Shown: positions 8,200 to 15,614 of the stretch, piece by piece | Layout: the number at the start of each line of letters is the position of its first letter | Numbering within the stretch: the stretch's first letter is position 1 | NCBI RefSeq assembly: GCF_014202425.1 | Contig: NZ_JACHGT010000002.1 | Span: 124,001 to 188,000, forward strand | Source of the DNA: Phytomonospora endophytica | GTDB lineage: Bacteria > Actinomycetota > Actinomycetes > Mycobacteriales > Micromonosporaceae | DNA length: 64,000 nucleotides | Direction: 5' to 3' | The notes under the pieces: generated by a model | Database searches by the model: none | Seen by the model: the letters and a program-made list of their open reading frames with translations, nothing else | Told to the model about the DNA's origin: nothing | Made by a program: the position numbers and the translations under genes

Positions 8200-8517
8200 G
8201 TGACAGTGGAGGCTGATCTTTCCACCTTGACCTGGTTCCGCGACTTCTGCGACCGCACCAGAGCCGAAGTCCAGGCCATCCCCGATCAGGTCACCAGAGG
8301 GCTCCTCCCCATCGGCTCCTTCGGCGGCGCCGACGCTCCCTGGGCGCAGCAACTCATGGACAACTGGAACGCTGCCCTGTTGTGGCGAAAGAACGAGGCC
8401 AGCACGGTCGCGAAGGAACTTCAGTACCACGCCCAAGCCCTCGACCAGGTCGCCAAGGACTACCAGGACACAGACGACGCGGCCAACGAGACCATCGATC
8501 CCTACAGGCATTTCTAG
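8200..8517 (+). CDS. Small helical ESX-cassette protein
   Basis: The product has 105 residues from the GTG at 8200; an alternative GTG lies at 8206. It is almost wholly helical and acidic. It ends with a long amphipathic helix (VAKELQYHAQALDQVAKDYQDTD), as WXG100-superfamily partners do, although no WXG turn is present. Size and place between YbaB-like genes and the WXG-bearing gene at 8526 suggest a secretion partner. No catalytic residues were seen. Confidence 0.6.
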   Translation: MTVEADLSTLTWFRDFCDRTRAEVQAIPDQVTRGLLPIGSFGGADAPWAQQLMDNWNAALLWRKNEASTVAKELQYHAQALDQVAKDYQDTDDAANETIDPYRHF

Positions 8518-8525
8518 GAGGCGGA

Positions 8526-9341
8526 GTGAGCTACGGATCAGACCTGCGGGCGGTCGCCGACGCCTACGCCGACGACATAGAGACCGCCGACGACCTGGCG
8601 CGAACCTTCCTCGGCGCGCCCGACAGCCTGCCACTGCCAAGCGTGGTCATCCATGGGCTCGCCTCCGTGGACACCGAAGCGATGCGTGCACAGATCCTGG
8701 CGCTCCTCCCCGCCAAAGACAGCTACGGAACGATCACCTCTGAGAACTCCGAGGAGATCACGCTGATGAACCGGTGGCAGGGCGCCGGCGCAGACGCGTT
8801 CGGGCACCGCTGGCAAGCCCTCGCAACGTACGTCAACGGCGACTCCTCCGCCGCCGAGAACGTCAGCCTCGTCAGCCGGATCAACGCACATCGCGATCTG
8901 GCCATCGGCAGTGACGGCGTGAGCGGACTCGTCGGGGCCGTCGAGGCGTCCCAGTCCCAATGCGTGCAGTACATCCAGCAGAATCTCAAGGGCCTGCGCA
9001 CCATGTGGCACGATCAGCTCGACCTCTTCGGCGGCCTCCTCGGCGGTACCGTCGTGGGAGGTGGCGCAGGGGCCGCGATAGGCGCGCCTTTCGCCCTGGT
9101 GGGAGCGATTCCGGGCGCGATCATCGGCACGGCCGTCGGCGCGGTCGCGGGCTGCATCGCGGGCGTGATCCACAGTCAGAGCGCATGGACCGCCGAGATC
9201 GAGCGGATCAACCAGGGCACAACCGGAGTCGCCGGTCTGGACGACCCGTTCGCCTTCAATACAGCGAGCATCACCGAACTCCAGTTCACTCCCGGCTCGG
9301 TCAGCTCGACCGAGCTCTTCGCGCCCTGGAAGCCGGAATGA
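8526..9341 (+). CDS. WXG100-like protein with glycine-zipper membrane segment
   Basis: I choose the GTG at 8526, with AGGAGG five bases upstream, giving 271 residues. The first half is helical and includes NRWQGAGADAF, which fits the W-x-G turn of ESX/type VII proteins. Around residues 170-220 is a strongly glycine-rich hydrophobic stretch (GGLLGGTVVGGGAGAAIG and beyond) typical of glycine-zipper membrane-inserting segments. The C-terminus lacks an obvious toxin domain. The stop overlaps the next start as ATGA. It may be a type VII-exported effector or an envelope protein. No ESX ATPase is in the window. Confidence 0.65.
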   Translation: MSYGSDLRAVADAYADDIETADDLARTFLGAPDSLPLPSVVIHGLASVDTEAMRAQILALLPAKDSYGTITSENSEEITLMNRWQGAGADAFGHRWQALATYVNGDSSAAENVSLVSRINAHRDLAIGSDGVSGLVGAVEASQSQCVQYIQQNLKGLRTMWHDQLDLFGGLLGGTVVGGGAGAAIGAPFALVGAIPGAIIGTAVGAVAGCIAGVIHSQSAWTAEIERINQGTTGVAGLDDPFAFNTASITELQFTPGSVSSTELFAPWKPE

Positions 9342-9682
9342 TCCCATCCGAGACCCGTGCGGAGCTTGAAGCCGTACGCGCCAGCGGGCGCTACAGGTCA
9401 ATGATCCGATACTTCCGCGGCTTCTGGCTCAGCTTCATCATCGGCGTCCTTCTCGCTGTAGCCTCACTCGCCTATCCGCAGCCACATCGCCCCGAACTGA
9501 GCTATGCGATCCTGGCAGCCACCATCCTGCTCCTGCTCCTCACAGCCCTTCTCGGCCTGGTCAAGGGCAGGCCCACCAACGCATTCGTCACCGCCGCCGG
9601 CGGTGACGCTCGCGAGCGATCGCTGCGGATCTCATTGCTTAGAGAGGCCATCGTGAGGGATCTCCTCAAGAAGGCTCCGTAG
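9338..9682 (+). CDS. Two-helix membrane protein closing the ESX-like cassette
   Basis: The 114-residue protein starts at the ATG at 9338, overlapping the previous stop by four bases. It has two membrane helices (about residues 28-47 and 55-75) joined by a short loop, and a basic cytoplasmic C-terminal tail. Translational coupling to the glycine-zipper protein suggests a membrane partner or immunity-like role. Its last 51 bases overlap, tail to tail, the end of the methylase-like gene on the other strand. Confidence 0.65.
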   Translation: MIPSETRAELEAVRASGRYRSMIRYFRGFWLSFIIGVLLAVASLAYPQPHRPELSYAILAATILLLLLTALLGLVKGRPTNAFVTAAGGDARERSLRISLLREAIVRDLLKKAP

Positions 9683-12088
9683 CTCCTCCATCGACGCCCT
9701 CGCCGACTGCGCCGCTGCCCCCTTCTCGAACGGCACCCCGTCGAGTTCCAGCAGGCGGGGAACATCGGCGGCGGTGAGCAGCCCGTCGTTCGTCTCCCAT
9801 TCGGGTGAGACTCTCCCATTCGATCGCAGAACGCGGTACGCGTTCGGCACGTACACGGCCTCCCGCAAGACCGTGCCGATTGTCTGGGCGCCGCTCCCCA
9901 CCACATCTGCCAAGTCCTGGTAACTGACCCACTTCCCGCTCGGCAACCGCTCCAGCACGTGAATGACTGGCAGGTACTTCGTCGGCACCCCCGGGTCAAG
10001 ATCGAACAGCGCCCCCGAAAGCTCTTCGCGCAGTGCGGCCGTGGTCTCGGCCAGTCTGCGGTGGAGCGCGGTCTTCTCATCCAGTGCGCCGAGGATTCCC
10101 GCCACTCGTTGCTGCTCCTCCCAGGACGGAACGTCCACTGAGAGCATCCCCAGAACCGTCGGGTTGAGGGTCGCCACAGCCGAGCCGGAGTTGTTGCGCT
10201 TAATCCACTCCTGCACCGACGAGCGTCGCAGGAAATGCGCCAGGTACTCCGGGTCGACGTCGTCGGACTCGACCCGCAGCAGGAAACAGCCCGAACCCAT
10301 GACCCAGCCATGGTGTTCCGGCTTGGCGACGGCGACCCGCCCCAGGTCCCCGACGCGGGAGAACAGCAGGTCGCCTTTGCGCACCTGATAGGACCGAGCC
10401 TCCTCGGCGACCTTCCGGGACACCGCCCCGAGCGGACGTGCGGCGATTCGATTTCCGGCCAGGTCCCTCGGCGTCACCACCGGCACGGTTTCCAGCCCCG
10501 GCTGTATCAGCGTCAAACGGCGACCGGCCGGCCCCGACTTGATGAAGCAGATCTCACGCAGTTGAGTGGTCTCGCGCTGCCCTCTGATCGCCTTGGTCGC
10601 CTCGCCCAGACGCGCCAACATCCGGTCTTCGGTGGTCACCAGGTCATCGCGGAGTCGGTTCAGCTCCGCACGAAGGATCCCCGGCCCGGCCTCCGACAGG
10701 GTCGATTCCACGGAATCACCGAAGTGGACGCCCGGCAGCAGCAACCAGTCGGCAGCCCTGATCTCCGCAAGGGAAACCACGTCAGCGAAGCCGGCCCGGA
10801 ACGTCGGCGCGTCAACAAGCCATCCGAGGACCGTGGTGCTGATCTCGTCAATGTCCTCATCGGACAGCTCGTGCTGTGTGCGGGACACCGGGCGCCCCAT
10901 TTCTGAGGCGTCGATCAGCAACACGTCGCGGTCTTCCTCGACAGCACCCTTGGTCAGAAGCCACACCGCCACGGGCACGCCGGTCGTGGCGAACAGCTTC
11001 GCGGGCAAGGTGATGACCGCTTCGACGGCGCCCCGACTCAGCATCGTCGCTCGAATCTCCCGATCCCGCAGGCCCGCACTGAGCGAACTCACCGGCAGCA
11101 CGACCGCCGCGCGGGCACCCTCGACAAGCGCCGCCCAGGCGAGCTGGAGCCATGCGAAGTTGGCGTTCGATTCCGGTGGAATGCCAAAGGGCCACAGCCG
11201 CGCGGGGACACCACTGGGGGTCTTGGCGTTGAACGGCGGGTTGGCCATGACCGCATCCCACCCGTCATCGACCCCCAACAGCCACGAGGGGAACTCCTCG
11301 TAAGCGACCGTGAAGGTCCCGGCACCGATCCGCGTCAGCACACGGCCGACTTCGTCGGTCAGGAGAGGTGTCGACGCGAGCCCGGTGAACGAAGGGCGCG
11401 AGAAGCCGTCCGAGTCAGCCACACGGGCCACTTCAAGAGCCGTCGCGGGCGAATCCACACTAGGGTCGAGCACGTTTCGGATTCCTCGGCCCATGACCAG
11501 CCGGGCGAGCAATCGCGCCAACGATGGTGGCGTGGACACCTGGGAAGCCTTCGGATCGTCAAGGATGCCGCCCCGCCGAAGAATCGCGTCGTGAAGCTCA
11601 GCACGCCACAAGCCGTGCGGATCCTTGGCCGCATAACCGTTGACGAACCTGATGAGCAGCGAGCCGACTTCGTCGGTGGGCCACGGTACGTCCCCGGAGG
11701 TCTCCTCCATCCTGAACAGCAACAACTCCGCCAGCTCCTTCGGGTCGGAGCCCTCCCACAGCCGTTCGGCGTCCCGCCACAGCTGTTCCGCCCACTTGCG
11801 CGGGTCGGTCGCCGCCGCCTGCGGCGTGGCCTCGCGTCCGAGACCACGCCGCAGGCGGGAGCCGTAGGTCGCCCCCGGGAGCTCGCCGTGGGCGAGCCGG
11901 TTGCGGGGGATGCGCCGTCCGTCGAGCCAGGCGAGGACGTGGTCGAGCGGGTAATGCTCCTTCCCGCCGATCGGGCGCGATGGAGGAAAGTCCTCGTGCC
12001 GCGCCCGCCAATTGATCACCGCCGACGCGCTCACGTCCGCGTAGTACGCGATCTCGTCAGCGGTGATCAGGTCCTCGTCCGTACTCAC
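9632..12088 (-). CDS. HTH-N6 methylase-like-HsdS-ATL fusion with degenerate SAM motif
   Basis: An 818-residue multidomain protein from the GTG at 12088; a TTG at 12097 is the alternative, only three bases after an AAGGAG. An N-terminal HTH (about residues 8-55) leads into a type I-like N6-methylase fold with a good catalytic NPPF (about 283). The SAM motif I, normally DPxCGxG, reads DPSVDSP. A half HsdS-like recognition domain follows (about 510-690, with KGDLLFSRVGDLG). The C-terminal domain (about 713-765) resembles the DNA-binding part of O6-alkylguanine transferase/ATL proteins (VSYQDLA, RVLRSNGRVS) but lacks the reactive Cys. It is paralogous to the gene at 21653. It may bind but not methylate DNA. 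The transposase-like gene upstream is 16 bases away. Confidence 0.82.
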   Translation of the reverse strand: MSTDEDLITADEIAYYADVSASAVINWRARHEDFPPSRPIGGKEHYPLDHVLAWLDGRRIPRNRLAHGELPGATYGSRLRRGLGREATPQAAATDPRKWAEQLWRDAERLWEGSDPKELAELLLFRMEETSGDVPWPTDEVGSLLIRFVNGYAAKDPHGLWRAELHDAILRRGGILDDPKASQVSTPPSLARLLARLVMGRGIRNVLDPSVDSPATALEVARVADSDGFSRPSFTGLASTPLLTDEVGRVLTRIGAGTFTVAYEEFPSWLLGVDDGWDAVMANPPFNAKTPSGVPARLWPFGIPPESNANFAWLQLAWAALVEGARAAVVLPVSSLSAGLRDREIRATMLSRGAVEAVITLPAKLFATTGVPVAVWLLTKGAVEEDRDVLLIDASEMGRPVSRTQHELSDEDIDEISTTVLGWLVDAPTFRAGFADVVSLAEIRAADWLLLPGVHFGDSVESTLSEAGPGILRAELNRLRDDLVTTEDRMLARLGEATKAIRGQRETTQLREICFIKSGPAGRRLTLIQPGLETVPVVTPRDLAGNRIAARPLGAVSRKVAEEARSYQVRKGDLLFSRVGDLGRVAVAKPEHHGWVMGSGCFLLRVESDDVDPEYLAHFLRRSSVQEWIKRNNSGSAVATLNPTVLGMLSVDVPSWEEQQRVAGILGALDEKTALHRRLAETTAALREELSGALFDLDPGVPTKYLPVIHVLERLPSGKWVSYQDLADVVGSGAQTIGTVLREAVYVPNAYRVLRSNGRVSPEWETNDGLLTAADVPRLLELDGVPFEKGAAAQSARASMEELRSLLEEIPHDGLSKQ

Positions 12089-12104
12089 GGTGTGCAACTA
12101 CTCC

Positions 12105-12359
12105 TTATGCCGCGACGGCCAGGAGTGCCGACGTCGCGTGGCGGTGGGCCTCGCGCAGCCTGTCGTTATCGTTCAGCAACTCTTCCCGCTCGACCGCGGC
12201 CTCGTGCTTCTTGACCCAGGTTCGGATCGTCTCGGGCGCGGGCCCGAAAGCGGCGGCGATCGCCTTGATCGCCTGTGTCTCCGACGGGTAGTCGGTCCAC
12301 GTCTCGATGAAGGTCCGCACGGCCTGTCCGCGCAGTTCAGCGGTGTACTCCTTGGCCAC
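12105..12359 (-). CDS. Transposase OrfA-like HTH protein, solitary
   Basis: The 84-residue product has an IS3/IS911-type OrfA helix-turn-helix (AIAAAFGPAPETIRTWVKKHE) and the start of a leucine-zipper helix (REELLNDNDRLREA). OrfA proteins usually run to about 100 residues and are followed by a DDE-domain orfB. Here the C-terminus is short, no orfB follows and no terminal inverted repeats were found. The GTG start at 12359 has a strong AAGGAG seven bases upstream, and the methylase-like gene follows closely. It may be an IS remnant or a DNA-binding protein adopted by the island. Confidence 0.7.
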   Translation of the reverse strand: MAKEYTAELRGQAVRTFIETWTDYPSETQAIKAIAAAFGPAPETIRTWVKKHEAAVEREELLNDNDRLREAHRHATSALLAVAA

Positions 12360-12427
12360 TGGCCATCTCCTTACCTCTTCGCTGAGGTAGGCTGAGCGTG
12401 ATCAATGCATCCAGGTATGACCTGGAC

Positions 12428-12458
12428 GACGGCCCCGTTGCACCGGGGCCGTCTTTTT
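12428..12458 (+). terminator. Rho-independent terminator with T5 tail
   Basis: A perfect 10-bp GC-rich stem (12428-12437 with 12444-12453) with a 6-nt loop is followed by TTTTT at 12454-12458, the best classical terminator in the window. No plus-strand gene reads into it, so it may come from lost DNA. On the minus strand it is a hairpin in the leader of the unit starting at 12359. Confidence 0.75.
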
Positions 12459-12635
12459 GTCTCAGCTGCCCCCACGCTCCACTGTGGAGCGCTCCTCGTA
12501 CGGTAGCCCACTCGTGAGACATTTTCAACTCCGCGTCGCACACTGCTGCGACAGAACTGAAAACCGCTGCGAGTGCAGCCTCACCATCCAGACGCGGTAT
12601 GACCGCGCAGCACAAGTGGACTCCACATCCCAAAT

Positions 12636-12664
12636 ATATCAGGGATCAGTGTGAATACTGTCAA
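12636..12664 (-). promoter_or_regulatory. Promoter of the OrfA-like/methylase unit, element shared with the PIWI promoter
   Basis: On the minus strand TTGACA (12664-12659) is followed after 17 bases by TGATAT (12641-12636). The -35 and the first half of the spacer (TTGACAGTATTCACAC) match the PIWI-operon promoter at 21552 at all but two positions. The TGGG just upstream is also shared. The leader to the GTG at 12359 is about 270 bases long. Bases 12466-12635 otherwise show nothing I recognise. Confidence 0.65.
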
Positions 12665-12697
12665 CCCAGACCCACAGTAGACCGAGGTCACAGCGAA

Positions 12698-12731
12698 GCG
12701 GCCCCGGACGGTTCACACCGTCCCGGGCCGC
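12698..12731 (-). terminator. Terminator hairpin after the pPIWI-RE gene
   Basis: A 14-bp stem with one mismatch (12698-12711 with 12718-12731) and a 6-nt loop lies ten bases past the PIWI stop codon. There is no T-run. It separates the PIWI operon from the next promoter. Confidence 0.65.
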
Positions 12732-12740
12732 CGCTTGGAC

Positions 12741-15602
12741 TCAGCCCAAGTCCTCCAGTCCGAACAACCCCGGCTGCTCCGGCTCCTCCTCGGCCGGGGC
12801 GGTTTCCGCGTCCTCAGCCTCCTCGTCCGCACCCGACTGGGCGTAGTCACCAATGTCGGCGGCCAGCTTCAGCGCCAGCGGCCAAGCCAGCCCGATCCGG
12901 TACTCCGACACGAAGCGCTGCTGGTGGGTGAACACCGCCCAGTCGCGGGGGTTGTCCCCGGCCACCATTCCGAGCACCGCGATCTCGACCAACTCCGGGC
13001 GAGGCATCGTCTTCCCTGCCTGCGCGCGCACCGGCTTGCCCGCCGCCGAGACCGACTCGGTCAGCTTGCGCAGCGTCCGCTTGTGGGAGTTGAGGCGGTC
13101 GTTCTTCTCCGCAGTGCTGTAGAAGACGCGGTCCGAGGAGCTCTCGTGCCGCCACAAGCCCGACGAGTACCCCGCCTCGGTGATCCGCTTCGTCCGCTCG
13201 TCGAAGGTCTTCGGGTCCGGCGCCCACCACTGTGGAGTCTCCACCCGGTCGCTTCCGGAGTTGCGCAGCCTCACCACCCGAGCACGTGGGTTCAGCTTCG
13301 CTAGGGTCTTGGACACGCTGATCCCGTATCCGATCTGGTCGGCGAGCAGGCGGGGGTTCAAGATCCCGTCCCACCGCTGCCGGGCGTTGTTCGCCGACAC
13401 CAGCACCAGCAGCTGCCGGGTGCGCAGTTCCAGCAGGACGTCCTCGACGAAACGCCCAACGGTCTTCTTCTGCTCCCACGTGTTCGTGCCCGCCGGGAGT
13501 GGCTTGAGCTCGGTGACCTCGCGCAGGATGTCCGGGTACGGCCGCCACGGTCCGTCGGGGAGCTTCGCCATGATCCTGCGCTCACCCGGACGGATCAGCA
13601 CCGCCACCGGCGTAAAGGCCGGCCGGGTGCGGCCTGTCCGGTTGCGCTTGACGAGCCAGAAGGCGAGCTGTTCCAGATCCTTGGGGATCGCGTCCCCCAC
13701 GGTGTGCTCCGGAATGAAGCGCACTCCGACCGCGCGAAGGCCGTCCTCCCAGGCCGCCCGTGCCCGGTCCGGGAGACTGTCCACGTCCTCCTTCTCCCCG
13801 CTGGGCTTGCCGGTGATGCACTGGACGACGTACCCGGCACGACCGGCGCCCACACGGATCGCCTGCTTAGGGTCGGTCGTGATGGATCGGTTGCGCTCAC
13901 CGGCGTAGAAGTCCTTGTCAGGGAGCTCCACGACGAGCAGTTCGGCGTCCACGGCAAGTTCGGTGAGGTAGGCCCGCGTCCGCTCGGCCCGCTCCGCCTT
14001 CGCCTGCTCGTACTGCTTGCGGCCGTACGGGGTGTGACCGTCGATGAGCATCGGCTCGTCGAGGCCGCCAAGGCGGTCGGCGGTGATGCGGACGGCGACG
14101 GTCTCCGCGTCCAGATAGATCACCTGGCGGCCCAACGCGGCGTCCTCCTCGATGTGCACCTCGCTCACGTCCAGGCAGGAACGGGCGGCCTCGACGATCC
14201 GTTCGCGGACCTCCGGGGTCCGGTAGAGCAGGTGCACGGCGACCTCATCGCAATCGGTCGCGTGCGACAGCAGCTCCCGCCACGCGTTGACCGCCGTCTC
14301 AGCGTCGGCGGCAGCCTTCTGCTTGTTCTTGAGGTTCACCGCCTGCTTCTTCTCCGCGGCTTCCAGAGCCATCCGGTAGATCTCGCGCTCGGCGGGGTCA
14401 TCGGTTTCAGGAGGTGTGGGAGGAACGACCTCCGTAACGTTCTTCAGCACCTTCGGAACCTGGAACCGCGGTTTGAGCGCCCCCGGAACCAGCCGAAGCG
14501 GCTCGACTCGCCGATACTTCGGCTCAAGGAACGACGCGACCCACTCCATGATGTCCATGGTCTCGGTGGGCGAAATCCCGAGCTGGACGCCGTGGCGCCC
14601 GTGCGTGGTGTGGTGGACAACCCCCGCCGTCTTGATCCAGGAGTCCGGGTCGGCGCACAGCTTCGCCGGATCGGGCATCCCGGTCGTCCCGAGCTCGGCC
14701 AGCATCCCCGCCGGCTCCCCGTACGACCACACGATCTCGCCGTCCCTGCCCCGTCGCAAGGACACCCGCGACAAGCGCTCCGGTACCGGCGTGTCCTCGA
14801 TCCATGGGCTGTGCGGTTTGAGGTACACACCGATGCTCTTGCGGTCGGGAATGTGGATGCGCCCCTTGCTGGGGCTGCGCTTCCATCGCTTCAACCCCAC
14901 CCGGAGGTTCACCCTCGGCACGGGACTGAACGGCTCGGTGTGCAAGCGGATCCAGATGACCGCCGAGAAGTGGAAGCCACCGTGCTTGCTCGGCGGCCAG
15001 GAAACCAGCTCAGCCCCTTCGTCGGTAACGACCTGACGAAACGTGATCGCCTGCCCGCCCGGGTCGTACGGGTGCTCGGCCGACGCCGAGGCGATCGTGC
15101 GGGCAAGGGTGTCGGGCAGGAGCCAGAACAGGCGCTGATGTGGCCCGGCGGTCCCGCCGGCGGTGGGATTGTTCTCCCACAAGTCGACGACGGCCGGCTC
15201 CCACACGGCACTGCCGCCCACGTCGAGAACGCCGAACAGATCGCGCAGTTCCACCGGCTTGAGGTCGTATGAGGCGCCGAAGTATCGCATCCAGGCCGCG
15301 ACAAGCCTGGTCATCACGTTCTCCGGCAACGCGTTGCGGGCGTACAGCCACGGCTTGTCGAGGTCGTCGGCATTGGAGGCGACGTGCAGCACGTCGGGCA
15401 CGACCGCACTGATGACCCGGTTGAAGGCCCTGATCGGCAGATAGGCGCGGTCTTGCTTACGCCGGGCACGTGCGAGGGCCTCCAAGATCGCCGCCTTCCA
15501 TTCGCCGGGCAGCGTGAACACCTGCCAGCACTCGGTGTAGTCGGATTCGGAGGGATTCGGTTCGAAGGCGGACACGTGCAGCTCGTCGTATCCCATGGCC
15601 AT
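12741..15602 (-). CDS. Prokaryotic PIWI-RE protein (pPIWI-RE_X, MID/PIWI RNase H fold)
   Basis: The 953-residue protein matches the pPIWI-RE architecture: a long N-terminal X region (DUF3962-like, about residues 1-420), a middle domain, and a C-terminal PIWI/RNase H domain (about 640-920). In the latter VVRLRNSG...VETPQWW carries the Arg and Glu that, as I recall, gave the family its name. Family members are predicted nucleic-acid-guided immunity proteins acting with the helicase and nuclease encoded just upstream. The protein ends in an acidic linker and QPGLFGLEDLG, a sliding-clamp-like motif. GGAG lies six bases before the ATG at 15602 (second ATG at 15596). It is the last gene of the operon. 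Confidence 0.88.
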   Translation of the reverse strand: MAMGYDELHVSAFEPNPSESDYTECWQVFTLPGEWKAAILEALARARRKQDRAYLPIRAFNRVISAVVPDVLHVASNADDLDKPWLYARNALPENVMTRLVAAWMRYFGASYDLKPVELRDLFGVLDVGGSAVWEPAVVDLWENNPTAGGTAGPHQRLFWLLPDTLARTIASASAEHPYDPGGQAITFRQVVTDEGAELVSWPPSKHGGFHFSAVIWIRLHTEPFSPVPRVNLRVGLKRWKRSPSKGRIHIPDRKSIGVYLKPHSPWIEDTPVPERLSRVSLRRGRDGEIVWSYGEPAGMLAELGTTGMPDPAKLCADPDSWIKTAGVVHHTTHGRHGVQLGISPTETMDIMEWVASFLEPKYRRVEPLRLVPGALKPRFQVPKVLKNVTEVVPPTPPETDDPAEREIYRMALEAAEKKQAVNLKNKQKAAADAETAVNAWRELLSHATDCDEVAVHLLYRTPEVRERIVEAARSCLDVSEVHIEEDAALGRQVIYLDAETVAVRITADRLGGLDEPMLIDGHTPYGRKQYEQAKAERAERTRAYLTELAVDAELLVVELPDKDFYAGERNRSITTDPKQAIRVGAGRAGYVVQCITGKPSGEKEDVDSLPDRARAAWEDGLRAVGVRFIPEHTVGDAIPKDLEQLAFWLVKRNRTGRTRPAFTPVAVLIRPGERRIMAKLPDGPWRPYPDILREVTELKPLPAGTNTWEQKKTVGRFVEDVLLELRTRQLLVLVSANNARQRWDGILNPRLLADQIGYGISVSKTLAKLNPRARVVRLRNSGSDRVETPQWWAPDPKTFDERTKRITEAGYSSGLWRHESSSDRVFYSTAEKNDRLNSHKRTLRKLTESVSAAGKPVRAQAGKTMPRPELVEIAVLGMVAGDNPRDWAVFTHQQRFVSEYRIGLAWPLALKLAADIGDYAQSGADEEAEDAETAPAEEEPEQPGLFGLEDLG

Positions 15603-15614
15603 GGCGTTCTCCGG

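Noticed and set aside
12337-12633. 98-codon minus-strand frame across the leader of the OrfA-like gene
   Set aside because: It crosses the terminator hairpin, has poor codon use and no plausible ribosome site. It overlaps the better supported OrfA-like gene.
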